DNA from: an uncultured Lachnospiraceae bacterium
GTDB lineage: Bacteria; Bacillota; Clostridia; Lachnospirales; Lachnospiraceae
Assembly: GCA_910589075.1 (NCBI GenBank)
Contig: CAJUSK010000011.1
Coordinates: 124,001 to 188,000, forward strand
Direction of reading: 5' to 3'
DNA length: 64,000 nt
Below the pieces are notes generated by a model that saw nothing but the letters and a program-made list of their open reading frames with translations, had not been told where the DNA came from and did not search any database. Positions 19,801-27,336 of the stretch are shown here, in pieces. The position numbers were made by a program, and so were the translations under genes. Each line of letters opens with the position of its first letter. The first letter of the stretch is position 1.

Positions 19801-20031
19801 ATCATCAGCAAGATCCAGACAATGCGGAAAGAAGCCGGATTTGAAGTGATGGATCACATCCTGGTATCTCTGGAAGGGAACGATACCATTGCAGAGATTG
19901 TCCGTAAAAATGAAAACAGTATCCGGGCGAAAGTCCTCGGGGATGAAATCGTATATGACCGCTCAGCCACGAACCGGAAAGAATGGAATATCAACGGTGA
20001 GAATGTGATGGTTGGAGTGGAAAAACTGTAA
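16873..20031 (+). CDS. ileS: Isoleucyl-tRNA synthetase
   Basis: The 1052-residue class I synthetase charges tRNA-Ile. PPTANGKPHIGH contains the HIGH motif near residue 54-57; KMSKS is near 603-607. The editing domain has TTPWTLPSNL and GTGIVHIAPAFGEDD; zinc-type CPRCGTP and CPKCGGE pairs are seen. At over 1040 residues it is longer than the roughly 930-residue type 1 enzymes and resembles type 2 (eukaryote-like) bacterial IleRS, a group known for low mupirocin sensitivity; that subtype call is an inference from length and layout. AGGAGGAAAAAGA precedes ATG. It is controlled by the upstream T-box. Confidence 0.96.
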   Translation: MYQKVSTDLNFVDREKEIEKFWRDNDIFRKSMESRKEGQTYTFYDGPPTANGKPHIGHVLTRVIKDMIPRYRTMKGYMVPRKAGWDTHGLPVELEVEKLLGLDGKEQIEEYGLDPFISKCKESVWKYKGMWEDFSQTVGFWADMDDPYVTYHDDYIESEWWALKEIWNRGFLYKGFKIVPYCPRCGTPLSSHEVAQGYRAVKERSAVVRFKAVGEDAYFLAWTTTPWTLPSNLGLCVNPDETYAKVKAADGYTYYMAQALLDRTLGKLADGEKGTCAYEILETYSGKDLEYKAYEPLFACTGEAVAKQSKKAHYVTCDSYVTMTDGTGIVHIAPAFGEDDAQVCRKYDMPFVQFVDGKGNMTQETPYGGLFVKDADPVILKDLDHEGKLFDAPKFEHDYPFCWRCDTPLIYYARESWFIKMTAVKEDLIRNNNTIHWIPESIGKGRFGDWLENIQDWGISRNRYWGTPLNVWECGCGHMHAIGSRRELEQMSGNPAARTVELHRPYIDEITVKCPKCGGEMHRVPEVIDCWFDSGAMPFAQHHYPFENKELFEAQFPAQFISEAVDQTRGWFYSLLAESTLLFNRAPYENVIVLGHVQDENGQKMSKSKGNAVDPFDALAQYGADAIRWYFYVNSAPWLPNRFHGKAVMEGQRKFMGTLWNTYAFFVLYANIDAFDATAHTLEYEKLSVMDRWLLSKLNTLVKEVDADLDQYRIPEAARALQEFVDEMSNWYVRRGRERFWAKGMEQDKINAYMTLYTALVTVSKAAAPMIPFMTEQIYQNLVKSVDQNAPESIHLCDFPLADEKMIDRELEENMEGVLETVVLGRAARNTANIKNRQPIGRMYVKADHILHDFYREIIADELNVKEVIYSQDVRDFTTYTFKPQLKTLGRRFGKQLGALKELLAGLDGNRAMDEINEKGSLTVTIEGREEVLERDDLLIEAAQLEGFVSESYGGVTVVLDTTLSEELIEEGFVYEIISKIQTMRKEAGFEVMDHILVSLEGNDTIAEIVRKNENSIRAKVLGDEIVYDRSATNRKEWNINGENVMVGVEKL

Positions 20032-20050
20032 AAAAGATGCTATACTCATA

Positions 20051-20092
20051 CCAATAATAGAAAGTGCGCTTTGCAAACTTTCTATTGTCATA
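20051..20092. repeat. Dispersed palindromic repeat, single unit
   Basis: AATAGAAAGT (20056-20065) and ACTTTCTATT (20077-20086) form a perfect 10-bp inverted repeat with an 11-nt loop, followed by GTCATAA. It lies between ileS and glgP and is the cleanest copy in the window. Confidence 0.7.
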
Positions 20093-20148
20093 ACAACAGA
20101 AAACACAGACGGCACAGACGGCAATTAAAACAAAAAGAGGAGAAGAAC

Positions 20149-22620
20149 ATGTTAAAGAAGCAGGTAAAAAAACTTTCCTTTGATACAGAATTATTTAAAC
20201 GGAGCGTATTGTACAATGTCCGGACACTGTATCGCAAGACTATGCAGGAAGCTACGCCGCAGCAGATCTTTCAGGCAGTTTCCTATGCCATCAAAGATGC
20301 AGTGGTGGATCACTGGATGGACAGTCAGAAAGCATATGAAAAGCAGGATGTGAAGATTGTATATTATATGTCTATGGAATTTTTGATGGGCAGGGCGCTG
20401 GGCAACAATATGATCAATCTGCAGGCATATGAGGATGTGAAAAAGGCTCTGGAGGAGCTGGGTGTGGATATCAATGTGATCGAGGACCAGGAACCGGATC
20501 CGGCGCTGGGCAACGGCGGACTGGGACGTCTGGCAGCCTGCTTCCTGGATTCCCTGGCTACCCTTGGGTATGCGGCTTATGGCTGCGGTATCCGCTACCG
20601 CTACGGTATGTTCAAGCAGGAAATCCGTGACGGTTATCAGGTGGAAGTACCGGACAACTGGCTGGTGGATGGCAATCCCTTTGAACTGCGCCGCCCGGAA
20701 TATACAAAAGAAGTGAAGTTCGGCGGCTACGTGACGGTACGGACAGATGAAAGCGGCAGACAGCATTTTGTTCAGGAAGGGTATCAGTCTGTTAAGGCGG
20801 TTCCCTATGATCTGCCCATTGTGGGCTATGGCAATGGGGTGGTGAATACGCTGCGTATCTGGGATGCCCAGCCCATTGAATGTTTTGAGCTGAACTCTTT
20901 TGACAAGGGAAATTATCAGAAGGCTGTGGAGCAGGAAAACCTGGCAAGGAATATTGTGGAAGTACTCTACCCCAATGACAATCACTATGCCGGCAAGGAA
21001 CTGCGTCTGAAACAGCAGTACTTCTTTATCTCCGCTTCCGTACAGGAGGCCATTGCCAAATATATGAGAAATCATAAGGATGTGCGCAAATTCTATGAAA
21101 AGGCCACATTCCAGTTGAACGATACCCATCCCACGGTAGCAGTGGCAGAGCTGATGCGCGTGCTGATGGATGAGCATTTCCTGACATGGGAAGAGGCATG
21201 GGCAGTGACCACAAAGACCTGTGCGTATACCAATCATACGATTATGGCGGAAGCCCTTGAGAAATGGCCTATTGAGCTGTTCTCCAGACTGCTGCCCCGT
21301 ATTTACCAGATTATCGAGGAAATCAACCGCAGATTCGTACAGGAAATCGAGAGAAAATATCCCGGCAATCATGAGAAAGTACGCAAGATGGCAATTCTCT
21401 ATGATGGACAGGTAAAGATGGCCCATCTTGCCATTGCGGCGGGCTATTCCGTAAACGGTGTGGCAAGACTGCATACGGAAATCCTCAAGAAGCAGGAACT
21501 GAAAGACTTCTATGAGATGATGCCTGAGAAATTTAACAATAAGACCAACGGTATTACACAGAGACGTTTCCTTCTGCACGGCAATCCTTTGCTTGCAAAG
21601 TGGGTGACGGAAAAGGTGGGAGACGACTGGATTACGGATCTTTCCGCAATCGGCAAACTGTCCCTGTATGCGGACGATAAAAAGGCGCAGCATGAGTTTA
21701 TGAATATCAAATACCGCAATAAAGTGCGTCTGGCGGCCTATATCAAAGAGCACAATGGCATAGAAGTGGATCCGCGGTCTATTTTTGACGTACAGGTAAA
21801 GAGACTGCATGAGTACAAGAGACAGCTTTTGAATATCCTGCATGTAATGCATCTTTACAACCAGTTAAAGGATAATCCGGAGATGGAGTTCTATCCCAGA
21901 ACCTTTATTTTTGGTGCAAAAGCCGCTGCCGGTTATAAGATTGCAAAACTCACCATCAAGCTCATCAATTCCGTGGCAGATGTGGTGAACAATGACCCCG
22001 ATATCAAAGACCGGATTAAAGTAGTCTTTATTGAAAACTACAGAGTTTCCAATGCGGAATGGATATTTGCGGCAGCAGATGTATCCGAGCAGATTTCCAC
22101 GGCCAGCAAGGAAGCCTCCGGTACCGGTAATATGAAATTTATGTTAAACGGCGCGCTGACACTGGGCACTATGGACGGCGCCAATGTGGAAATCGTGGAA
22201 GAAGTGGGAGAAGAGAATGCTTTTATCTTCGGACTCAGCTCGGATGAAGTCATTAAGTATGAAAATTATGGCGGCTATAATCCCATGGAAATATTCAACA
22301 ATGATCCGGATATCCGCAAAGTTTTGATGGAACTGATTAACGGCACATTTGCACCTGACAACCCGGAATTGTTCAGGGATCTGTATAACTCTTTGCTGAA
22401 TACACTCAGTACGTCAAAAGCAGACACATATTTTATCCTGAAAGACTTCCGTGCCTATGCCGAAGCACAGAAACAGGTTGAGGCAGCGTACCGGAATGAA
22501 GCCGGCTGGGCGAAGAGTGCTATCCTGAATGTGGCTTGCTGCGGTAAGTTTACATCCGACCGGACGATTCAGGAATATGTGGATGAAATCTGGCATCTGG
22601 ACAGGGTAGAGATCAAATAA
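20149..22620 (+). CDS. glgP: Glycogen/maltodextrin phosphorylase
   Basis: The 823-residue PLP enzyme releases glucose-1-phosphate from alpha-1,4-glucans. Motifs: YYMSMEFLMGRALGNN, PALGNGGLGRLAACFLDSLA, KTNGITQRRF, KRLHEYKRQLLN and the PLP-lysine segment EASGTGNMKFMLNGA near residue 655-670. Length is standard. ATG at 20149 follows AGAGGAGAAGA; an upstream in-frame ATG lies in the repeat-containing spacer and is rejected. Together with glgC/glgD in the same window it covers making and breaking glycogen, but the two are not in one operon. Confidence 0.96.
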   Translation: MLKKQVKKLSFDTELFKRSVLYNVRTLYRKTMQEATPQQIFQAVSYAIKDAVVDHWMDSQKAYEKQDVKIVYYMSMEFLMGRALGNNMINLQAYEDVKKALEELGVDINVIEDQEPDPALGNGGLGRLAACFLDSLATLGYAAYGCGIRYRYGMFKQEIRDGYQVEVPDNWLVDGNPFELRRPEYTKEVKFGGYVTVRTDESGRQHFVQEGYQSVKAVPYDLPIVGYGNGVVNTLRIWDAQPIECFELNSFDKGNYQKAVEQENLARNIVEVLYPNDNHYAGKELRLKQQYFFISASVQEAIAKYMRNHKDVRKFYEKATFQLNDTHPTVAVAELMRVLMDEHFLTWEEAWAVTTKTCAYTNHTIMAEALEKWPIELFSRLLPRIYQIIEEINRRFVQEIERKYPGNHEKVRKMAILYDGQVKMAHLAIAAGYSVNGVARLHTEILKKQELKDFYEMMPEKFNNKTNGITQRRFLLHGNPLLAKWVTEKVGDDWITDLSAIGKLSLYADDKKAQHEFMNIKYRNKVRLAAYIKEHNGIEVDPRSIFDVQVKRLHEYKRQLLNILHVMHLYNQLKDNPEMEFYPRTFIFGAKAAAGYKIAKLTIKLINSVADVVNNDPDIKDRIKVVFIENYRVSNAEWIFAAADVSEQISTASKEASGTGNMKFMLNGALTLGTMDGANVEIVEEVGEENAFIFGLSSDEVIKYENYGGYNPMEIFNNDPDIRKVLMELINGTFAPDNPELFRDLYNSLLNTLSTSKADTYFILKDFRAYAEAQKQVEAAYRNEAGWAKSAILNVACCGKFTSDRTIQEYVDEIWHLDRVEIK

Positions 22621-22633
22621 GGAGGCATAATCT

Positions 22634-24922
22634 ATGATACGTTTGTCCGACGGCGGCGCTTACCTGGTAAACGGAAGCCGCATCGTGGAGGATTCTCCCA
22701 CAGCCCCGGAAGAGATCAGGAGTCTTACGGGAAACACTGTGACAAAAGAGGAAGGGGCCAGAGAAACAATCAGCTATGGCATACTGGAGCGGCATAATAC
22801 ATCCGGTAATATGGAAAAGCTGAAAATACGGTTCGATAAACTGACAAGCCACGATATTACATTCGTGGGAATCATACAGACTGCAAGGGCATCGGGGCTG
22901 GAAAAATTCCCCATGCCCTATGTCCTGACCAACTGTCACAATTCCCTCTGCGCGGTAGGTGGCACGATCAATGAGGACGATCATATGTTTGGTCTTTCCT
23001 GTGCCCGGAAATATGGTGGTGTTTATGTACCGCCCCATCAGGCTGTCATCCACCAGTATGCCAGGGAAATGCTGGCAGGGGGAGGCAGAATGATACTGGG
23101 TTCCGACAGCCATACCCGTTACGGGGCACTGGGGACAATGGCTATGGGGGAAGGCGGTCCGGAACTCGTAAAGCAGCTTCTGAATCAGACCTACGATATC
23201 AACATGCCTGAGGTGGTGGCCGTCTATCTGACAGGGACGCCCAGGAAAGGCGTGGGCCCGCAGGATGTGGCCCTTGCCATAATCGGTGCTGTATTTGAGC
23301 GGGGCTATGTAAACAATAAAGTGATGGAATTTGTGGGGCCGGGCGTACAGAGCCTGAGTGCGGATTTCCGTATCGGCATCGATGTGATGACAACGGAAAC
23401 CACCTGTCTGTCCTCTGTGTGGGTGACGGACGATACCATCCGTGAATTTTATGAGATCCACGGGCGGTCAGAGGAATATGTGGAGCTGGCGCCGGGCGGG
23501 GTTGCATATTATGACGGTCTGGTAACGGTGGATCTGGATCAGATTGAACCCATGATTGCCATGCCCTTTCATCCCAGCAATACCTATACCATTGAGGAAG
23601 TCCGCAGAAATCCTATGGACATCATCGCGGACGTGGAGAAGCGCGCCAGGGTAAGCCTGGGCGGCAGCGTGGAGTATTCACTGAAAGACAAAGTCATAGA
23701 TGGGAAATTCCATGTGGACCAGGGGATTATTGCGGGCTGTGCAGGCGGTGGTTTTGAGAACATCTGCGCGGCGGCGGATATTCTGCGGGGGGCTTCCATC
23801 GGTGCAGGGGGCTTTACGCTGAGCGTATATCCTGCCTCCATGCCCATCTATATGGAACTGATTAAAAATGGCTGTGCGGCTACGATTCTGGAAACAGGCG
23901 CGGTGCTCAAGACCGCTTTCTGCGGTCCCTGCTTTGGTGCAGGTGATACGCCGGCCAACAATGCATTTTCCATCCGCCACTCCACAAGGAACTTCCCCAA
24001 CCGGGAAGGTTCCAAACTGCAGAGCGGACAGATTTCTTCCGTTGCACTGATGGATGCCAGATCCATAGCGGCAACCGCTGCAAATCAGGGCGTACTGACG
24101 CCGGCCACGGAATTTGACGGCTCTTTGCATTCGTATCAATATTATTTTGACGAAGCCATTTATAAGAACCGTGTTTTTGACTCCAAAGGGGTGGCAGATC
24201 CTTCGGTGGAGATCCGGCTTGGGCCCAATATCAAAGACTGGCCGGAGATGGCAGAGCTTCCCGAGCATCTGCTTCTGAGGGTAGTGGCGGAGATTCATGA
24301 CCCTGTGACCACAACGGATGAACTGATCCCTTCCGGGGAAACTTCTTCTTACAGATCCAATCCTCTGGGACTGGCGGAGTTCACCCTGTCCAGAAAGGTG
24401 CCGGAATATGTGGGGCTGGCGAAGGACATTCAGCTTGCGCAAAAGGCGATTGCGGAGGGGACCTGCCCTGTGGAGGCGAAGCCGGAACTGAAACCCGTGA
24501 TGGAGAGCGTGCACACCATGTTTCCGGAGGCAGGAAAAGGCAACATAGGTTTCGGATCCGTTATTTTCGCGGTGAAACCGGGAGACGGTTCGGCCAGAGA
24601 ACAGGCTGCTTCCTGCCAGAAAGTGCTGGGCGGCTGGGCCAACATTGCCAATGAATATGCCACCAAACGCTATCGTTCCAATCTGATCAACTGGGGGATG
24701 CTGCCGTTTCTGATCGACAGAGGCGAGTTGCCTTTTGCAAACCTGGATTATCTGTTTGTTCCCGGTATCAGGAAGGCAGTGGAGGAAGCGGCGCCGGAAG
24801 TGACAGCCTATGTGGTAAAGCAGGACGGGCTGGCTCCGTTTACTCTGCGGCTGTCGGAAATGACAGAAGAGGAAAGGCAGATTATTTTGAAAGGCTGCCT
24901 GATTAATTATAACAGAGTCTAA
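22634..24922 (+). CDS. Aconitase-family hydratase (YbhJ-like)
   Basis: The 762-residue protein has the aconitase superfamily layout. MILGSDSHTRYGALG lies in the N-terminal half. Fe-S cysteine candidates are in IIAGCAGGG and FCGPCFGAGDTPANN, and a swivel-type C-terminal part contains GMLPFLIDRGELPF. It looks closer to E. coli YbhJ, a putative hydratase of unknown substrate, than to AcnA/AcnB or isopropylmalate isomerase. It starts 13 bp after the glgP stop with GGAGG, so it is probably co-transcribed with glgP. No citrate synthase or isocitrate dehydrogenase is nearby, so a TCA-cycle role is not supported by context. Confidence 0.8.
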   Translation: MIRLSDGGAYLVNGSRIVEDSPTAPEEIRSLTGNTVTKEEGARETISYGILERHNTSGNMEKLKIRFDKLTSHDITFVGIIQTARASGLEKFPMPYVLTNCHNSLCAVGGTINEDDHMFGLSCARKYGGVYVPPHQAVIHQYAREMLAGGGRMILGSDSHTRYGALGTMAMGEGGPELVKQLLNQTYDINMPEVVAVYLTGTPRKGVGPQDVALAIIGAVFERGYVNNKVMEFVGPGVQSLSADFRIGIDVMTTETTCLSSVWVTDDTIREFYEIHGRSEEYVELAPGGVAYYDGLVTVDLDQIEPMIAMPFHPSNTYTIEEVRRNPMDIIADVEKRARVSLGGSVEYSLKDKVIDGKFHVDQGIIAGCAGGGFENICAAADILRGASIGAGGFTLSVYPASMPIYMELIKNGCAATILETGAVLKTAFCGPCFGAGDTPANNAFSIRHSTRNFPNREGSKLQSGQISSVALMDARSIAATAANQGVLTPATEFDGSLHSYQYYFDEAIYKNRVFDSKGVADPSVEIRLGPNIKDWPEMAELPEHLLLRVVAEIHDPVTTTDELIPSGETSSYRSNPLGLAEFTLSRKVPEYVGLAKDIQLAQKAIAEGTCPVEAKPELKPVMESVHTMFPEAGKGNIGFGSVIFAVKPGDGSAREQAASCQKVLGGWANIANEYATKRYRSNLINWGMLPFLIDRGELPFANLDYLFVPGIRKAVEEAAPEVTAYVVKQDGLAPFTLRLSEMTEEERQIILKGCLINYNRV

Positions 24923-24946
24923 AGTTTTTGCCCGCTGGGTCGATAT
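24920..24946 (+). promoter_or_regulatory. Possible sigma-D (flagellar) promoter
   Basis: TAAA (24920-24923), 16-bp spacer, TCGATAT (24940-24946). The Bacillus sigma-D consensus is TAAA, 14-16 bp, CCGATAT, so one base differs. It overlaps the hydratase stop codon and precedes the EF-hand-like gene. The spacer 24923-25102 otherwise holds a short alternative frame discussed in the findings. Confidence 0.45.
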
Positions 24947-25102
24947 ATACATTACAGAGAAGGGCATGTGGCCAATGCCTTTCTCTGCAAATATATGACA
25001 CTGATGGACCATGGATGGTATTTGATGAGGAACAGGAGGTTCCGTACCCAAATGCTGTCCTTTTTTCATGGAAGAACGGGATATCAGAGAATGGGGGTAA
25101 TA

Positions 25103-26164
25103 TTGCGAATTAATTCCAGCACGATAGGAATGGAGTCCGCCAGAAGATACACTTCTGTAACAAAGAAAACATCGAGTTTTATGAGCCGTACATATACCGG
25201 CTTTTTGGGAAGAAAGGAAGGAAGCCTGACTTTCAACGGAATGCTTTCAGATGATGAGGGCAAAAAAACAGGAAAGGGAAACCAGAAAGACGCCATGCTG
25301 GATATGCAGAATAAATTTTCCATGTCCGGGATTTCCAGGATTTCCTCCAGGGATGAAATGGATTCTTATAACCGGATCAGACAGGAATGCATCCGGTATC
25401 TGATGACCCTTTTTAGCGGAAACAGGCGTGGCGTTTCCGGTTCCACGTGGGATCAGAGCGGTCAGAGCAGTCCGTCCATGACAACTACAGTGATTTCATC
25501 TACCGTCAGCGAGACATACATGGAAGAGGAATGTACTTCGTTCCAGACCACGGGCAGTGTGATGACGGCAGACGGAAGGAAAATAGAGTTTAACCTGGAA
25601 ATGGAAATGAGCCGCAGTTTCCAGGCCACGTATGAACAGAGTTATGAAATGATGTATCACAACGTACAGACATGCGATCCCCTTGTGATCAACCTGGACG
25701 GCAATGTGGCGTCCGTATCGGATCAGAAATTTAAGTTTGATATAGACGGCGACGGGATATTGGATGAGGTATCCAGGCTGAATGCGGGCAGCGGTTATCT
25801 GGCGCTTGATAAAAACGGCGATGGAAAGATTAATGATGGCAATGAACTGTTTGGGCCCCAGTCCGGCAATGGATTTGCGGATCTGGCAAAATATGATGAT
25901 GACGGCAACGGATGGATTGATGAGAACGATGCAATCTGGGAGAAGCTGCTGATCTGGACACAGGATGAAAACGGAAAAGACCAGCTGTATCATATTTCTG
26001 AAAAGGGAATCGGTGCAATTTGCCTGAAAAATGTATCCACCGATTTTTCCTTAAATTCCATGGAAAACAACCAGACCAACGCGTATATCCGAAACACCGG
26101 CATTTTCCTCTATGAAAACGGCTCGGTAGGAACTGTCCAGCATGTGGACATGGCAAAACAATAG
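25103..26164 (+). CDS. Uncharacterised protein with calcium-binding-like EF-hand repeats
   Basis: Starting from TTG at 25103 the product has 353 residues and begins LRINSSTIGMESARRYTS. GGGGG lies 6 bp before this TTG. Longer forms from ATG at 25091 or GTG at 24968 are possible. The middle is Ser/Thr-rich. Three EF-hand/dockerin-like loops follow at about residues 212-285: DIDGDGILDE, DKNGDGKINDGNE and DDDGNGWIDENDA. No signal peptide or membrane segment is visible. A candidate sigma-D promoter suggests expression with the motility genes. The last codons CAA TAG coincide with the start of a dispersed repeat. Function unknown. Confidence 0.75.
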   Translation: MRINSSTIGMESARRYTSVTKKTSSFMSRTYTGFLGRKEGSLTFNGMLSDDEGKKTGKGNQKDAMLDMQNKFSMSGISRISSRDEMDSYNRIRQECIRYLMTLFSGNRRGVSGSTWDQSGQSSPSMTTTVISSTVSETYMEEECTSFQTTGSVMTADGRKIEFNLEMEMSRSFQATYEQSYEMMYHNVQTCDPLVINLDGNVASVSDQKFKFDIDGDGILDEVSRLNAGSGYLALDKNGDGKINDGNELFGPQSGNGFADLAKYDDDGNGWIDENDAIWEKLLIWTQDENGKDQLYHISEKGIGAICLKNVSTDFSLNSMENNQTNAYIRNTGIFLYENGSVGTVQHVDMAKQ

Positions 26165-26238
26165 ATTGCAGGTTTCGACGGCAAACCTATTGTCATGAGC
26201 AATAGAAGCCACGCTTCGAGAGTCTTCTGTTGTCATGA
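26159..26238. repeat. Dispersed palindromic repeat, two units, starting at a gene's stop codon
   Basis: Unit 1 runs CAATAG...CCTATTGTCATGA and unit 2 runs CAATAGAAG...CTTCTGTTGTCATGA. The first CAATAG is the last sense codon plus stop of the EF-hand-like gene. Confidence 0.65.
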
Positions 26239-26295
26239 ATAAAAAAACACTGTTAAATTTCAGGAACATCGTATAAAAATCCAGGAAACGCTCAT

Positions 26296-27291
26296 ATGTA
26301 TAGTAAGAACACAGCAGGTTCGGGGCGTTTTATGAAGCATATACGTATCAATGGAAAAAGAACTGTATCCAAAGGAAAATATCTGTGGAAGGCAGTTCTT
26401 TTTTGCGTGGGAGCATTGCTTTTATATGACAGTTTCCATGAGAGAAATGTGGAGGAGGGGGAAGAAACCGGCACAGGCAGATATGTGGTTGTCCGGGAAA
26501 GCCTGGCGGGGCAGGAAGAGGTGCCCCTGGAAGAATATCTGATCGGTGCGCTGGCCGGCAGCCTGCCGGAAGACTTTTCCCCCCAGGCGTGCAGGGCACA
26601 GGCGGTGGTGCTGCGCACCAATGCGGTATGTCTGGCAAACGAGACGGGAACGATCCGGATTGATTATCAGTCCCTTGGACAGAAAAGTCTGACGATGGGA
26701 GAAATGCGGGAAAAATGGGGAGACGGATATGAAGAACAGTATGAGGCAATGAAAAGTGCGGTAAACGATACAAAAAATCAGATAGTCCTGTATGAAGGAA
26801 TCCCTGTTGAACTGCCCTTTTTTCTGTTAAGCGCAGGACATACCAGGGATGCTTCTGCACTGCCCGTAAAAGAAACGTTTCCCTATCTGCAATCAGTGGA
26901 TTGCGGCGAGGATGTATTCGCGGATGCATATGAACAGGAGCGGGTTATGGGAGAACGTGAACTGGGAATTGCGTTGGCCGAAATGTTTGAAGCAGATACG
27001 GAAATATTCTGGGAAGATACAGAAGCCGTATATGACCATGCAGGGTATATGACAGAGATCGGATGGAACGGAAAGCGGATTTCCGGTGAACAGTTCCGTG
27101 AGAAAACCGGTTTGCCTTCCGCTTGCATTACCATGGAAAAAGATGGAAGGAATTGGCGCATTCTGACAAAAGGGATTGGACACGGGTTGGGGATGAGCCT
27201 GTATACGGCAAATGATATGGCCCAAAAAGGGAAAGACTATCGGGAGATTTTAAAATATTTTTTTCCGGACTGTGAAATTGCAAAAAACTGA
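26296..27291 (+). CDS. spoIID: Stage II sporulation protein D-like (SpoIID/LytB domain)
   Basis: A 331-residue protein with one N-terminal membrane segment (near 29-42) and a SpoIID domain outside. SpoIID is a lytic transglycosylase that degrades septal peptidoglycan during engulfment. Here PLEEYLIGALAGSLPEDF aligns with the usual EYL.GVV..EMP, so Ser-Leu-Pro replaces Glu-Met-Pro and the conserved Glu is gone. Near the C-terminus GIGHGLGMSLY replaces GHGVGMSQY. The protein may therefore have reduced or altered activity, or use another residue. SD AGGAAA precedes ATG. The spoIIQ-like gene follows 45 bp later, as in other Clostridia. Confidence 0.85.
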   Translation: MYSKNTAGSGRFMKHIRINGKRTVSKGKYLWKAVLFCVGALLLYDSFHERNVEEGEETGTGRYVVVRESLAGQEEVPLEEYLIGALAGSLPEDFSPQACRAQAVVLRTNAVCLANETGTIRIDYQSLGQKSLTMGEMREKWGDGYEEQYEAMKSAVNDTKNQIVLYEGIPVELPFFLLSAGHTRDASALPVKETFPYLQSVDCGEDVFADAYEQERVMGERELGIALAEMFEADTEIFWEDTEAVYDHAGYMTEIGWNGKRISGEQFREKTGLPSACITMEKDGRNWRILTKGIGHGLGMSLYTANDMAQKGKDYREILKYFFPDCEIAKN

Positions 27292-27336
27292 ATAAAAGAA
27301 ACCGGAACTGGCTAAACTGGGGATGAGGTGATAAGC

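Noticed and set aside
20191..21852. 553-codon minus-strand frame opposite glgP
   Set aside because: Same shadow effect; glgP motifs on the plus strand are unambiguous.
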